Assembly (NCBI GenBank): GCA_002989075.1
Contig: PSQN01000006.1
Span: 868,001-932,000 of the forward strand
DNA: 64,000 nt
Origin: Arthonia radiata
Lineage: Eukaryota; Ascomycota; Arthoniomycetes; Arthoniales; Arthoniaceae
Reading direction: 5' to 3'
Notes under the pieces: generated by a model
The model's input: only the letters and a program-made list of their open reading frames with translations
What the model was told of the DNA's origin: nothing
The model's database searches: none
Part shown: one piece after another, positions 8,175-20,663 of the stretch
Layout: each line of letters begins with the position of its first letter
Position numbering within the stretch: position 1 is the stretch's first letter
Position numbers and translations under genes: made by a program

Positions 8175-10414
8175 ATGCCTAACTTCAAAGATGAACACAT
8201 CATCGTAAGCGCCCTCACCACCGTCGAATAATGCACGCACTGACCTGTCACAGATCATCGCGCCGGGCTCGCAAACCACTCTTGCGCAGCTCGGTCTGCC
8301 CGAATCTTTCACACCCGCGCGACTGCGACTGAGGTCGCGCATGTTCCCTGCTGAGAAGCCTGGACAATGGGAGCCAAACAGAATCCGCACACGCCGGCGC
8401 GCGAACAATCTACAGCAGCAGCCAAACGGTGCTTCCACAACCGGCAATGGAGCAGCAGAAGATGTGACAAAAGCGGTCGAGGCTGGACAAGATGAGTCCA
8501 CTTTGGAGGAGGATCCAGAGTCAGACGTCGGCGCAGTATGGCCAATCGAGAAAGGGCGCATTACAAATTGGTCATGCTTCTTTGCGCTCATGGACCACTG
8601 CTTCAGAACGCTGGGCGGATCATTTCACATGCCTGTTATGCTCATTGCGCAACCGAGCTGGTCAATTGCAGATCACGCGCGAATAACGCGGTTTTGTTTC
8701 GAGACCTTTAAGTGTCCCGCGTTTGCACTCATGGATTCCGCACAAGCAGCGTGCTATGCGTTTGGCGTTCCCACAGCCTGCGTAATCGACATTGGGAACG
8801 ACAAGGCGGACATTACCGCAGTATCGGACTTCTTGACGCATGAGCAAGGTCGAGCGATTGCAGTCCCAGACTGCGGTGGGGAGGCGATGACACAGCGTCT
8901 GCTCGATCAACTAAGGTCACAGGGATTCGATCGTGAGATGAGCGAGCAACTGAAACTCAGCAGCATCTGCGAAATGCTTCCACCAGGCACCACAGCACCA
9001 GGTGTCAAGACTCAAGAGCAAGCAAAGCCAGCGGCAAACGGCGCGTCAAATCCGGCGGCAGCAGCTTCGACAGGGGCGAACAACACCGGACCAAAAGCGG
9101 ATTCCAAGCCCAAAGTCGTCCCCGAGACTGGTAACCTAAGCGAGCAAGCTGCGCCAGCGGAAGATGAGAACGAAGGTGTACTTGATGTTGCAAGCATAGT
9201 GACGGGTGGAAACATGAGCGAATATCTACAGAAGAAAGAACAGGAGAAGGCTGAGAAGCAGGCGGCTCGGAAGAAGGCCGCAAACGCAGCCGCGGAGGCA
9301 GCGAAGCCCACACGGTTAAAGAACTCAGAGAAAGAGACAAACACGTTTGTCTATCACGACAAGACGTCGAAGGCTGCCGCGAAGGATGCAGATGCATCGG
9401 GTGAATCGTCAAGTGCTAACGGAACACAATCACAGCCCGCCTCAAATGGGCCCCCAGCTAATACCACGACGTCGCCAGTTGACGGACCTACCACTTCCCC
9501 TACAACTACATCTCCTACGAACACTTCCTTCGCTCAAATTGTACCGACCAAAGATCCATATGCACGGACTGTCACTGTCGGGTCAGCTCGATTCCAACCA
9601 CTACCGCCCCATTTCCTACCTCTCCTCACAAGCTCCATACACCGCGTCATCGAGTCGGTGCCATCGCATTCTCAGCGCCCTGGCCTATGGGACTCACTGC
9701 TGATCACAGGCGGCGGATCACGGATCCGAGGCTTTAAGGAAGCTCTTATCGACGCCCTCTCCTCTCGTTACATCATCTCGCCCAGCTCCGCCACCATGTT
9801 CACTTCTGAGATACCCTCGAACTTCTCCACACCAGGTGGCACTGGCGCCAATACTCCGCAACCTCAGCCAGCAATGCCGCAAGGCTACACAGGTGGGCAG
9901 CTCAATATGGGCGGAAACCGCAGCCTGCTACAAGCGGCGACGACTGCTTCCGCAAGCCAGTTCAACAGGCCTCCGAATGGCGCTCCAGGTCAATTTCCCG
10001 GCCAACATTCCCTGCCGCCGGTGCCGCCATATGCGCAGGCTCCCTCGACGCCTGGTCAGAACTCCCAGTTCCTTGCTACGCCTGGTCAAGTATCAACACC
10101 GCTGCCGCGACCTCAATATGGTGCCTCTCTGAGCGGCTCGCATTCGCAAACGCCTACGTCTATCAAGACGACCAAGCTACCGGAGTACTTCGCCGAGTGG
10201 CGAGAGCCTGGATCAGAGAGCGAAGCGGTCTTCCTTGGTGCGCAGGTCGCCGCCAAAGTCTTTTTCTTGAACGACGTTCACGTAAGTATTCAAGACCACT
10301 CCTTTTTCGAGCGCGTGCTGATCAGACACATAGGGTGGTCACTCCAAAGGTTACATGAGTCGTAGCGACTACAATGAGGCCGGCCCTCAGGGCATTGTGG
10401 AGTTCAGTATGTAG
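8175..10414 (+). CDS. ARP9: Actin-related protein 9 (SWI/SNF and RSC subunit)
   Basis: Exons 8175-8204, 8254-10281 and 10334-10414 give 712 aa. The mini-exon encodes MPNFKDEHII, and the splice restores IIAPGSQTTLAQLGLPESF, the expected ARP9 start. The last exon adds GGHSKGYMSRSDYNEAGPQG and ends EFSM. Introns are 49 and 52 bp with GTAAGC and GTAAGT donors. Actin-fold pieces are visible: CVIDIGNDKADITAV (second phosphate-binding loop region) near residue 170, DCGGEAMTQRLLDQL, and LLITGGGSRIRGFKEAL. A long low-complexity insert (residues about 250-430) and a Gln/Pro-rich stretch before the C-terminus are typical of fungal ARP9 and explain the length compared with conventional actin. In yeast Arp9 pairs with Arp7 as a module on the HSA domain of the remodeller ATPase; a nuclear role is inferred. 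Confidence 0.9.
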
Positions 10415-10887
10415 CGTTATGGTTGGTAGACACCCAAGTACCACTGAGAGCGTTTGTTTGCTTCAATAAAGGCTCGGCCGTGTCCACACTGCAACACTAT
10501 GGCTGTCTTCTGTTGTGTTGTTCGTTCTCTTTGCTGTATGTGATGACCACTGAGTCTTGCTGTTATGTTTTCTTCTGATCTCTGACTCGACTCCTCGCGC
10601 ATGCGATCTGCCCGACAAACTCTACCAACTGAGCTTCGTTTTCATGAAGTCGAATTCAAGCATTCCAGGGGTACCCTGCCTATATTCTCACCTCTTGGCA
10701 CCTCTTGGCACCTCTTGCTCGGTGAATCCCGCCACGACCCAGCCAGAACAGCTTTCCGTGCATTGAGCAATAGGAACGTCGCCCAATGCCACGAGGTCAC
10801 AATAGGTCCTTAGCGGCCTTCAAGATGCGATACAACAAAGCAAAGTAAGTTATCACGGCCAAGAAGGTCACTTTATAGACCTTCACC
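10415..10887. other. Intergenic, ARP9 to NTE1
   Basis: This stretch combines the ARP9 3' flank and the NTE1 promoter. It contains a small tandem repeat of three 10-bp units (CACCTCTTGG) at 10689-10718. No RNA gene or additional exon is recognised. Confidence 0.45.
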
Positions 10888-13800
10888 ATGTCATCTCTCG
10901 CGCCGCTCTCTCCAGCTATAAACGCTTCCGTATCCACGTCCTCCATCATTGTGACGGCAACACAAACAGTCAGCGCTGGCGATGGCATTGCGAACTCGTC
11001 AAACATCCTGTGGCGGATCACGAAAGCGTTTCCAGGCGCTCTGTTGTGGCTCATTGCATTCACTACCGTCACGCTGCCGACATGGATGTTCACTTTCTTC
11101 TCCACTGGCTTGACAATAACTATGAATGCCACGACTCTGTGAGATAGTCGCTCAACATGTTCGCCTTGAGTTCTTGACTGATCGTGATAGAGTCCTCGTC
11201 GTGCTGGCAATCGTTTCCACCATCAGCTGGTTCATTCGTTATCGTTTTCTCAACATTTACTCGCGCCTACCTCCTGAGCCAGCTCGTAAGGAGCCGCAGG
11301 TTGATCTATTCCCAGAACTGCCGGACCATGACTCAAAGCGTGGACTTTCAAATTATCTTGATGAGTTCCTCAGCGCCATCAAGGTCTTTGGGTACCTGGA
11401 GCGGCCAGTCTTTCATGAGCTCACTCGGACTATGCAGACTAGGAAGCTTATTGCTGGGGAAACGATCCTGTTGGAAGAAGAGCAAGGCTTCTGCTTGGTC
11501 GTCGATGGGCTAGTGCAGATCTTCGTGAAGTCCAGGCGCGAAGATCGATCATCTTCCGGGGACGACGGGGATGATGAGGAGCACTTTGAGCGTGGCAGGC
11601 AAGGCTATCAACTGCTGACTGAAGTCAAAAATGGAGCACCACTGTCATCCTTGTTCTCGATCCTATCGCTATTTACTGAGGATGTCAAATTGCGCTACGA
11701 TGACGACGAGGCCCATGAGCAACGACCGCCGAGTGCATCAAACCGACATCTCTCCCGCCAGCCAAGCGTAGTCACGCCCGTCGATACTGGATCAATGACG
11801 CCTGAATCTGGTATGGTCAGCCCTTCTGATCCTGCCAGCCCAGGCCGGACGAGGAAGTTCACGCACCGCTCTCAGATCCCGCCGCTGTCCTTGGATGGAG
11901 CAGACGGACGAGATTTCGATCAGAAACATAGCGAGTATGCACAACGAGCGAAGCGAAGGAAGCTTGAGTCTGCACACCCCGATATTGTCGCAAGGGCAAC
12001 CGTGGACACAACTATCGCCGTGATACCTGCTACAGCATTCAAACGTCTAACTCGTACTTACCCCAAGGCATCGTCTCACATCGTTCAAGTCATTCTCACA
12101 CGACTTCAGAGGGTTACTCTGACTACTGGTCATGCTTACCTGGGTCTCACTGGAGAAGTATTAAGTACGGAGAAGCTCATGAACAAGTTCACGACTTACA
12201 ACCTTCCCGGCTTCTTACGTGGCTCACCATTGGATCGGCTAAAGGAGAAGTTTGCTAAGGAACACTCTGCGCAAAGCTCCGAAGAGCGCTCAAAGGGCAT
12301 TGCCTTGCACAATCCAAAAGCACGACAAAAGCGCCGCACAAGCACAACCAAGCGGAGAGATACTGCAGCTCAAGCCCGCCTCTCTGCAATGCGTCAAGGT
12401 AATGGAAGCGCTCATGTCGATGGACCTCCGCCCAGGATGCTCTCACCTACAGGAGACACAAGCCGCGTGAATGCCGGCGACCTTCTTGGCAACAGTGCTT
12501 CATCGAGTCAACGGGGACGTGAGGCACGACAGAGCTTCTCAACCCCGTTTCAGACTACTAACCGTGTGGAGGAGATGACTCCTGCTAAATCTCCAACAGC
12601 TTTTCGGACATCTGGGAAGAGCCCATTTCCACTGCAGCGTCAGGACTCCCATGATGAAGACTCAATCTTTCGTCATTCCATCACCGATTGCATGCTGAAA
12701 GCTATCGGCCTCACGAACGTGAAGGGTCCGGGGCAAAACGCAGAATCAGTCCCGCAGTCACCGCACCTTGTCTCATACGACTCAAAGAGACAGAAAGCCT
12801 TCTTCAGCAACGCTTTCGGCTTCATGGACGCTATGGACGCCGACGCAGACTCTGAGTCAGCGGCTTCTATGCCTGCATCGGCGAATAGTGTCACAGGGTC
12901 CCCTCTGAACATTGAAGATGAGCTTGCCAACGATGTTGAGATCGTCTACTTCCCCAAGAATTCTGTGCTAGTCGAGCAAGGAGAGCGCAATCCTGGCTTG
13001 TACTACGTGATCGATGGCTTTTTGGATGTCAGTGTCCCTGAAGAGGCTCCTCCGCCACCCAGTGGTGTCACTACGCCCAGTCCGCATACCGAGCATTTCT
13101 CCAGCAGCCCGCTGCAAGAGCGAAACCAGAGCAGTGGCCACAATCGAAGAGCCAGCGACCGGGCGACCAAGAAGATCATGACAAGGCGAAGTCTGTATCT
13201 AACAAAGCCTGGCGGTCTTGCCGGCTATCTGGGCACTATTTCATCCCGTCGATCGTTCGTGGATATTACTGCAAAGACTGATGTCTATGTTGGCTTCCTG
13301 CCTCGCGCTTCCATCGAGCGGATAGTCGAAAAGTATCCGATCGTACTGCTGACGATGGCAAAGCGTCTGACTAGTCTTCTTCCGCGGTTGATACTGCATA
13401 TCGACTTCGCTCTGGAATGGGTGCAAGTTGATGCAGGCCAGGCCATCTTTAGACAAGGAGACGATAGTGATGCAATCTATATCGTACTGAACGGACGTCT
13501 CAGAATGCTTAGAACCGTGAACGGAAAGCCACAAGTGATGGGCGAGTATGGTCAAGGAGACAGCGTGGGCGAGCTGGAGGTGCTCACGGAGTCCAGACGA
13601 CCAGGCACTCTCCACGCCATACGAGACACTGAGCTTGCAAAGCTGCCGAAGACTTTGTTCAACAGTCTGGCCTTGGAGAACCCGGAGATCACAATCAAGA
13701 TCTCGAGGCTGATTGCAACGAGAATGCGTGATCTGACTGAAGATTCTATGCATGAAGTTGCTCAGAAACGACCCGCAGATACTATCGGAGGCCTTGCGGC

Positions 13801-15589
13801 GTCGACAATGAATCTGAGAACGGTCGCCATCCTACCGGTCACAGCAGGGGTACCGGTCGTTGAATTTGGCAGTCGTTTGCTGAGTGCACTTTCTCAGATC
13901 GGTACACCAAGTGGCGTCACCTCTCTTAATCAAGCAGCTATCTTGAATCACCTCGGTCGTCATGCTTTTAGCCGGATGGGTAAGTTGAAGCTATCTCAGC
14001 ATCTGGCTGACCTCGAGGAGAAGTTCGGTCTTGTCTTGTACGTTGCAGACACGAACGTCAACTCACCCTGGACGCAAACCTGCATTAGTCAAGCTGATTG
14101 CATCTTGCTCGTCGGTCTCGCAGAGGGCTCGCCTGAGATTGGTGAGTACGAGCGCTTCCTACTGACGAGCAAGACGACTGCACGCAAAGAATTGGTGTTG
14201 CTCCACGCTGAGCGATATTGTCCGTCGGGCCTAACAAGAAAATGGCTTCGAAACCGACTATGGATCAATGGCTCTCATCACCACATCCACATGTCCTTCC
14301 GAACAACAGCAGAGCCTGTACACCCACAAGCAAGACGGTTCGGCTTTGCCCTCAAGCAGCGCGTTCAGACCCTACAAGCAGAGATTCAGAAGTACACCTC
14401 ACGGCGAATGAGACAAACTCCTCTTTATTCATCTGAGCAATCGGCCTTCAAGGGTGACTTTCACAGACTAGCTCGGCGGCTGACTGGCAAGTCTGTCGGG
14501 CTTGTTCTGGGTGGCGGTGGCGCTCGTGGTATCTCTAGCATTGGCATCATTCGAGCTATGGAAGAGGCAGGAGTCCCAATCGATCTCGTTGGTGGGACAT
14601 CAATCGGCGCCTTTGTCGGTGGCTTGTACGCCTGGGATGCCGATATGGTTCCTTTGTATGGCCGAGCAAAGAAGTTTGCTGGACGCATGGGTAGCATGTG
14701 GCGCTTTGCATTGGACCTCACATACCCCAGCGCAAGCTACACCACCGGCCATGAGTTCAATCGTGGTATATTCAAGACGTTTGGCACAGCCCAGATCGAA
14801 GACTTCTGGCTCGAGTTCTACTGCAACACTACCAACATCAGCAAAAGCCGGCAGGAGATACACACTTCTGGCTATGTGTGGCGCTACGTGCGGGCGTCGA
14901 TGTCGTTAGCTGGACTGGTGCCACCACTCTGCGATGAAGGGAGCATGCTTGTTGATGGTGGCTACTTGGACAACCTAACGGTCGGCCATATGAAATCGCT
15001 TGGAGCGTCACTCATTTTCGCCGTTGATGTCGGCTCTATCGACGATCAAACCCCGCAGGCATACGGCGACTCATTATCGGGATTCTGGGCAGCTATCAAC
15101 CGCTGGAACCCTTTCAGCAACTTTGCTAACCCACCCACGTTGTCAGAGATTCAGGTAAGTCTTGAGCTTCCATGCATTCGACTATGCTTGCTTCTGTGAT
15201 CCTCTCCGCAACCCTTCAGCTGGCGTGACCTCGAAGTCTCCGATTCTATTTCCCATTCCTGCTCTGCTTTCTGCACAGGAACCTTTATGCTGACATTGTC
15301 CCTGCAGGCCAAACTCGCCTACGTAAGCTCTATCGATGCCCTCGAGAGGGCGAAGAATACTCCAGGTGTGAGGTACATGCGCCCACCCGTCACCGAGTTC
15401 GGCACGCTGGACTTTGGTAAATTCGACGATATCGTCAAGATCGGGTTCGAGTACGGCAAGGAATACCTGGCAGGCCTGAAGAAGGACTCTGGTGGCACAG
15501 GGGAAGGTGGATTACCCTTCGGCCTGACGGAAAGCGGAGAGGAGAAGAAGTTGAGACGGACGATGGCTCCGAGAAGAGCGAGTGTGTGA
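10888..15589 (+). CDS. NTE1: Lysophospholipase NTE1 (neuropathy target esterase family)
   Basis: Exons 10888-11138, 11191-15154 and 15308-15589 give about 1498 aa, the normal length for fungal NTE1. Two N-terminal membrane segments are seen, around residues 44-66 ([18 protein letters not shown]) and 85-100 ([14 protein letters not shown]). Intron 1 (52 bp) falls between them and its splice is needed to join them. Next come cyclic-nucleotide-binding-like domains ([59 protein letters not shown]). The patatin domain has the oxyanion motif GGGGARG near residue 1190, nucleophile motif GTSIG near 1218 and DGG near 1337, so the Ser-Asp dyad is intact. The third exon, after a 153-bp intron, encodes [18 protein letters not shown]. 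The enzyme deacylates phosphatidylcholine at the ER membrane. Confidence 0.95.
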
Positions 15590-17612
15590 TAGAATTACAG
15601 CTTGCATGCATGATCAAAGATATTCGCAAGGCTAGCGAAAGTGGGCAGCGCCGGCGGAGTAGTTAAGGTGCTGACCTGCTGCGATTGCGGTTTGTGCTCC
15701 ATAGCAACATGACCGTCGTGTATTGAGCAGGCCATTCTTACTACTTAGCAAGCCCGGTGGACTGAAGGATGGAGAGAACGCCGGGGGAGCGATCAAGTCC
15801 TGAAACTGATAACACAACACCGTGGACTCTCAGCAGGTGATGCATATTCAAAGCCCGTGGGCACGCTCACAAGGCTACTACCAGCTTTACAATCAGCTTG
15901 GCGCTGCTTCTACGTCGCATAACGGTGATGTCGAATATCCCGGAATATGATCGGATTGGAACCAGACGCACATTAAATCGCCAATGGCATCTCCAGAAGC
16001 AGCTCCAGAAGGCAGTCTGGTGCCTATTCATCTGATCGCTGTTACCATCGCTGATCGGCATGAGCATTGCTAATGGCATCTTGTCGATATTCTTTAAAGG
16101 AATGAAGAGACTAGAGAGTACGTGGAGAGAGAACAGGCTTTTGGGTTTCAACGTTCGAGTTCAACGGAAGTGCAATGTTTATATGCTGCACCGCTCCGCG
16201 AACAGAGCAAGATCTCGAGAGCCGGCCACATAGCTGCTGGCAAGTCATGCTCTCTACGAGTAATGCGAGCGCTTCTCTTGCACGTATAAGCTTTCTTGGA
16301 TGGTAGTAGGTTGCGGCAGGACCGAGCGGCATATGCTGAGGGGATAGTAGAGGCGTCCAGGTGGAAGCTCCTGGGCATCAACCTAATCAATGGGTCTGCG
16401 ATGAGAAAGTGCTGGATTGTGGATTTGGCGCATACGCCAGGCAGCCGATGGTCTTTTGACTAGGTGATGGCGAGAGTGTGTTAGTCTTGCGAGGTGAGTG
16501 TGTTGCCCATCGGCAGGTCGTCGCCGTGGGCAGAATATGAGCTCGTTCCGGAGCATACATCCACATGGAAACCTTGGTCAACCAATCGGCATATACGCGT
16601 CTGTCTTGCAGCCCATTGCATCTTGACGCTTGCAAATAGCCAGCCCAACGCATCTGATGGAATCATGCTCAAGCTCCGACACCAACGCCTTCTCGTACGA
16701 ATCCACCTCCCGAGACCTCGGCGACTGCGCCACATACCATCTCGGAACGCTTACCCAACGGAGCGCGCTCGGCCCGGCATTGGGGCTTCCCAGAATAGCA
16801 CCATTAGCTCATTCCGGCTCTGAAGTCCATGCGAAATTGCCTCAAACCCTCTCCACCAGTTTTCCCTCAACGCCGTCGTCGTGTCATCCTTGACCGCCCT
16901 CGCAAGCCTTCCCCACAACCTCATGCAGCCACCCGCATGCGGCTCAGGCTAAGAGTGAACCGCGCCCAGCATTTCCTGACACAAGCTTGCACATGTGCGC
17001 TAGGTGTTGCCAAGAGGTGCTGCAAATTACCCTTTTAGACCTAGTAATTTCTTGCAAAACATCCATGCGATGGATACCCGCAATCTGCAAAGAACTGTTT
17101 TCCGTAACGCCTGCCAAACGTCTCAATAGCCCCGACTATTAACGAGCTAATACTGGGCTCATTAGCCGCTTGGGCAGATAGCCTCCGGATAGCAGACTTC
17201 ATTGTACTAAAATTGTACTCAATAGTACTGCCAATGCACAGCTCCCCAAACCTGGGGTACCATGGTAAAGATGCCCGGCCGCAAGGACAATCGCTACGAA
17301 TAGCCCATTCGCTGGTGCGTATTGCAATAGATCTGCAAATTTCGCGCAGTGCGACAAATGCTGTACCACGTGTGGTTGCAGCGGACCCTTGCACAGTGAT
17401 TGTTTCCCAAACTTGTGCTCTGCAAGCAAAATCAGTGGAGCGGGGATGTCTTCACAGCCTCCGACGTGCGACGATAGCAGCTATGGCAGTCAAGCAAGAT
17501 TGAATACATAAATCACGCTGCAATAACCACACAAACAGTCTGATACATAATCCTGACCACCTAATCAACCACCCGCATCCCCGACCACCAAGCCACACCA
17601 CAAACAGCAACA
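15590..17612. other. Intergenic, about 2 kb, possible decayed coding remnants
   Basis: No gene could be supported. On the minus strand, overlapping open frames at 17041-17429 and 16387-16823 have protein-like stretches (for example TTRGTAFVALREICRSIA and SPRSREVDSYEKALVSELE), but frames change often and no family is recognised. They may be remnants of old genes or chance. The last 100 bp is the promoter of the secreted-protein gene at 17613. Confidence 0.4.
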
Positions 17613-18032
17613 ATGCTAACCCACATCCCCCTCCTCACCTTCGCCTTTTCCCTCGCCTCCGCCTTCCCCGCCCAATCCCTCACCGCCCGCCAAGAATGCT
17701 ACCCCTACTTCATCGCCGGCCTCCCCTCAACCTGCGCCCTCTACAACCCCACCGCGCAAATCTCCTCCGGACACGCGGTCTTCCCCCCGCCGTCGGTGAT
17801 CTGCCAGCCCATTGGCGTTCCAGGCGCAAACCCACCGCAAGCTTTCCCAGCGGCGTCCGTCAACCCCAATAATTGCGCGGATGACCTGTTCGCGGTTACG
17901 CTGTACACGACTAGTGATTGCAGTGATCCGGGTCAGGTGTTTACGGTGCCGCAGTGTCTGCAGGCGCCGGGGGCGGGGTGGGTTAGTTATAGTGCTGTGC
18001 CTGTTGCGGGTGCGCCGGCTGCGGTGGGTTGA
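17613..18032 (+). CDS. Small secreted cysteine-containing protein, effector-like
   Basis: A single-exon gene of 139 aa. The ATG lies in a strong context (CAACAATGC). Residues 1 to about 18 (MLTHIPLLTFAFSLASAF) form a clear signal peptide, followed by a possible processing site near LTARQ. The mature part has six cysteines (contexts ECYP, TCAL, ICQP, NCAD, DCSD, QCLQ), an even number compatible with three disulfides, and is rich in Pro, Ala and Ser. The codons are strongly GC-ending (many CTC, GCC, ACC), unlike the surrounding non-coding DNA, which supports real coding. I do not recognise a domain. It could be an apoplastic effector, a cell-wall or surface protein; the lifestyle cannot be read from the window. 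Confidence 0.68.
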   Translation: MLTHIPLLTFAFSLASAFPAQSLTARQECYPYFIAGLPSTCALYNPTAQISSGHAVFPPPSVICQPIGVPGANPPQAFPAASVNPNNCADDLFAVTLYTTSDCSDPGQVFTVPQCLQAPGAGWVSYSAVPVAGAPAAVG

Positions 18033-19060
18033 TCATTGTTATGTGGTGGATGGAGATGGCGGGGATAGTGGTGGACGGGGAGTCGGAAATGAGGGAGATG
18101 AGATGTGGGGAAGAGTAATGACGGCGTTGGGTTGGCGTGACGAATTGTATATCGCACTTCTCGATTTAATGACAGTATCAAGAATCTCACATGAAGCACG
18201 CCTTTTGATTGTTTCCTGAGTTCGTCTCCAAGCATGAAATGCGAACTGTATCTCGCTTTGCGGTCGACTCTACTATCTGGCTCATCGCGAACCTCCTGTG
18301 ACTTGCATGGCAGCGACTTCGAGTCGCGAACAAGACACGAACGGTTTGCAAAGCTCGTGGATGACACATCTATCCGCGAAGTCTGTGCATAACACTAACA
18401 ACCTAAGTCTCCTTCTCTACTAGCTGTCGAGTATCCACGCAACAGAAGTCCCAGCGAAGTCGTGTTCAAGATTGGCTAGCGAGAGCGGTCAACATTTACA
18501 TTGGGTTATGCCGGTTCCACATACTCGCTAGGTCCTTATCCATAACCATTGGCTGACATATCTACGAAAAGTCAATGTCCGTCGCTCTTTGATCCAACCT
18601 GCTGGCTACCTTAGCAGTCAAATAACAGGCTCGAGAGACCGTTGCCGCAGCTGCTAGGAGGCATATATTGGATGGCGGGCAAAGGTTCTGATCATGTGGT
18701 GAGCTGATAACATCGTGGAGGTCACGTTGTGCAGTCAGTCCTAGAGAGCTATGAGAGTAATTCGGTCTGCAGTCTGTCAACATAAAAGATTGTAGCTTGT
18801 ACGTACTTCCATGTCTCAACAGACTGGCATGACTCCCACAAGCACTTGCTTGGGCATTTGTAGTGTCTACATGAGCGGGGGCATGGAAGAGAATATGCTT
18901 GAGGCAGAGCAAGCATGAAGAAGAGTGGATATGTGGTCAAGATTATCGTATTGCATGTCTATGCTATTTGCTTCATGACGCTCAAAGGAATGCACTCATT
19001 AGATCGTCCAATCTCCACCTTCACCTTTCCACCCCGATCTGCGCCACTCAGTCCCACCGT
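18033..19060. other. Intergenic, between two secreted-protein genes
   Basis: This region lies between convergent genes. Short open frames on both strands show no recognisable motif. I see no repeats or RNA genes. Confidence 0.4.
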
Positions 19061-19573
19061 CTACAAGATATCACTGGCGCACAGACGGTAAGTGAAGTCG
19101 GAGCCATTGGGCACAGGGTCAAGAGCGCCATCACCATTGGGGTTGCTGGGCGAGTAGGTGCCCGGGCAGTCAGTGCCGGTCCGGGGAGGACAGCGCTTTG
19201 CGGGGTGGCCGCCATTAGTGAGGACCTCGAAGCCCTGGGCTTGGAGCGGGTCGCCGAAGATGGTGCTCAGAGCGTAGTAGTCGTAGCCGTTGGACGGCTC
19301 CTGGTGGTAGGTGAACAGGAGTGGGTGCCTGAAGTCAGACTGGGTGTCGATGCGGATGACGTTGTTGGTGATGGCCGGGTCAGGGCCGCGTTGGATCTCG
19401 TTGTACGCGTTGATGGTGTTGGCAGGGAGCTGACGTGGCGGGCTCGCGGGGTCGTTGTTCGCGTTGGTGTTGAGCCACACTGGGAAGGGGCAGAGGTTGT
19501 CAACGAAGACGCTGCCGGCGGAGGCGAGGGTGGTCGAGAGGACCAGGAGAGCGGCGGAGGTGCTTGCGTGCAT
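19061..19573 (-). CDS. BYS1-domain secreted protein (thaumatin-like small protein)
   Basis: A single-exon frame of 170 aa. Residues 1-19 (MHASTSAALLVLSTTLASAG) form a signal peptide. The mature protein starts SVFVDNLCPFPVWLNT, matching the N-CPFPV-l block that opens BYS1-family proteins, and continues with the family pattern: PANTINAYNEIQ, PLLFTYHQEPSNGYDYYALS, FGDPLQAQGFEVLT, then a Cys-rich end (KRCPPRTGTDC, YRLCASDIL). Four cysteines are visible (CPF, RCPP, DCPG, LCAS). BYS1 was first described as a yeast-phase-specific protein of Blastomyces; homologs are common secreted proteins of ascomycetes with no proven biochemical role. The ORF is intronless, as many of these are. The family match is from memory and no alignment was run. 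Confidence 0.75.
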   Translation of the reverse strand: MHASTSAALLVLSTTLASAGSVFVDNLCPFPVWLNTNANNDPASPPRQLPANTINAYNEIQRGPDPAITNNVIRIDTQSDFRHPLLFTYHQEPSNGYDYYALSTIFGDPLQAQGFEVLTNGGHPAKRCPPRTGTDCPGTYSPSNPNGDGALDPVPNGSDFTYRLCASDIL

Positions 19574-20663
19574 TTTAACGGTTGAGGATGTGTTTTGGTA
19601 TTATGGTATTATGAGTATTATTGAAGTACTTTGTAATGGTATTAGGCTTGTTGTTCGCGGGATTGTACTATTGGCTTTGTGCTTTGTGATGGTGGCGATG
19701 ATAAGAAAACAGTTGTTGAGGTGGACGAGACCATCCTATTTATGCGTTCTCATTCCAGAGACGTCCAAGATGTCTCATGTGCCCTCGTACAAGGGCCATC
19801 GTATCCTGGTCGCAATTAGCTCACAGGCAAGGGAGGTAAGTTAGCCCGGTCATTGAAAATAGCAGCTTGGCAAACTGCATTGCCCTTACGGTGAGACATG
19901 AGACCCCAAAATTAATCACGAGCTCACCGCACTCCGCCTAGTTAGTAGTCGGAAGCAAACAATGGCCATTAGCGCGCTCGGCAAGCGTTAACCATGGACA
20001 GGCACAAACGGCCTGGTGGCTTTGGGATCAACTTAATGGCTGGCCCTGAAGTCAGCATAACGGCCGGGAAGGTAGGGCATCCTTTGCGAGTTTGCGGGGA
20101 GGCTATGCCACACTTTACGAGATGAAAACAAGGAGCGTGAAGTGAGGGCGGAGGAATGCTCATGTAACGTTGCCCTGTATAGGCTATATTTGGGCGTTGT
20201 TTGGCTTGGCGGCCGGCAGATCGCCCGTGTTTACGCTCGCTAGCGTCCTTTGTCAATTGTGAGTTTGTGAGCGAGCTCTCTCGGAATTCATGCTCGCTGC
20301 CCAAAGCTATCGCCGATATTGCTTGGTCGGTGGCAGCAAACAATGGAAGATCATCTGACTCGTGAATAGCTTCGCAAAATCGCTCACACCTGACCGGCAA
20401 TCTTCTTCGCTGACTCCAAACACGCGTTGAAGCTCCTCGCCTCGCCGATGTGCCCTGTTCTAGACGTTCGCGCGGACTGTCCTGCTATCTGACACCTTGC
20501 GAGATGATACAGAGACATCTTGTGACGAAACATCGCAGACTGAGCTGCTCTGGACCTGTGATGATTCTGATCGTGTCATCTTTGTCCACCCTCTTGCGGC
20601 TGAAGCTTCGTTGTAGTTTGATGCGACCGCGCTATTTCTTCTTGCTCGATGCTAGCCAGCGGT
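19574..20663. other. Intergenic, BYS1 promoter and ARP6 3' flank
   Basis: Nothing supportable is coded here. A minus-strand open frame at 19969-20400 has no recognisable motif and no flanking splice signals that extend it. Confidence 0.4.

Noticed and set aside
10689-10718. Three 10-bp units (CACCTCTTGG) in the ARP9-NTE1 gap
   Set aside because: A real but very small simple repeat; not worth a separate finding.
17041-17429. Protein-like minus-strand frames in the 15.6-17.6 kb gap
   Set aside because: Two frames overlap and no family is recognised; not enough to call a gene or a mobile-element remnant.
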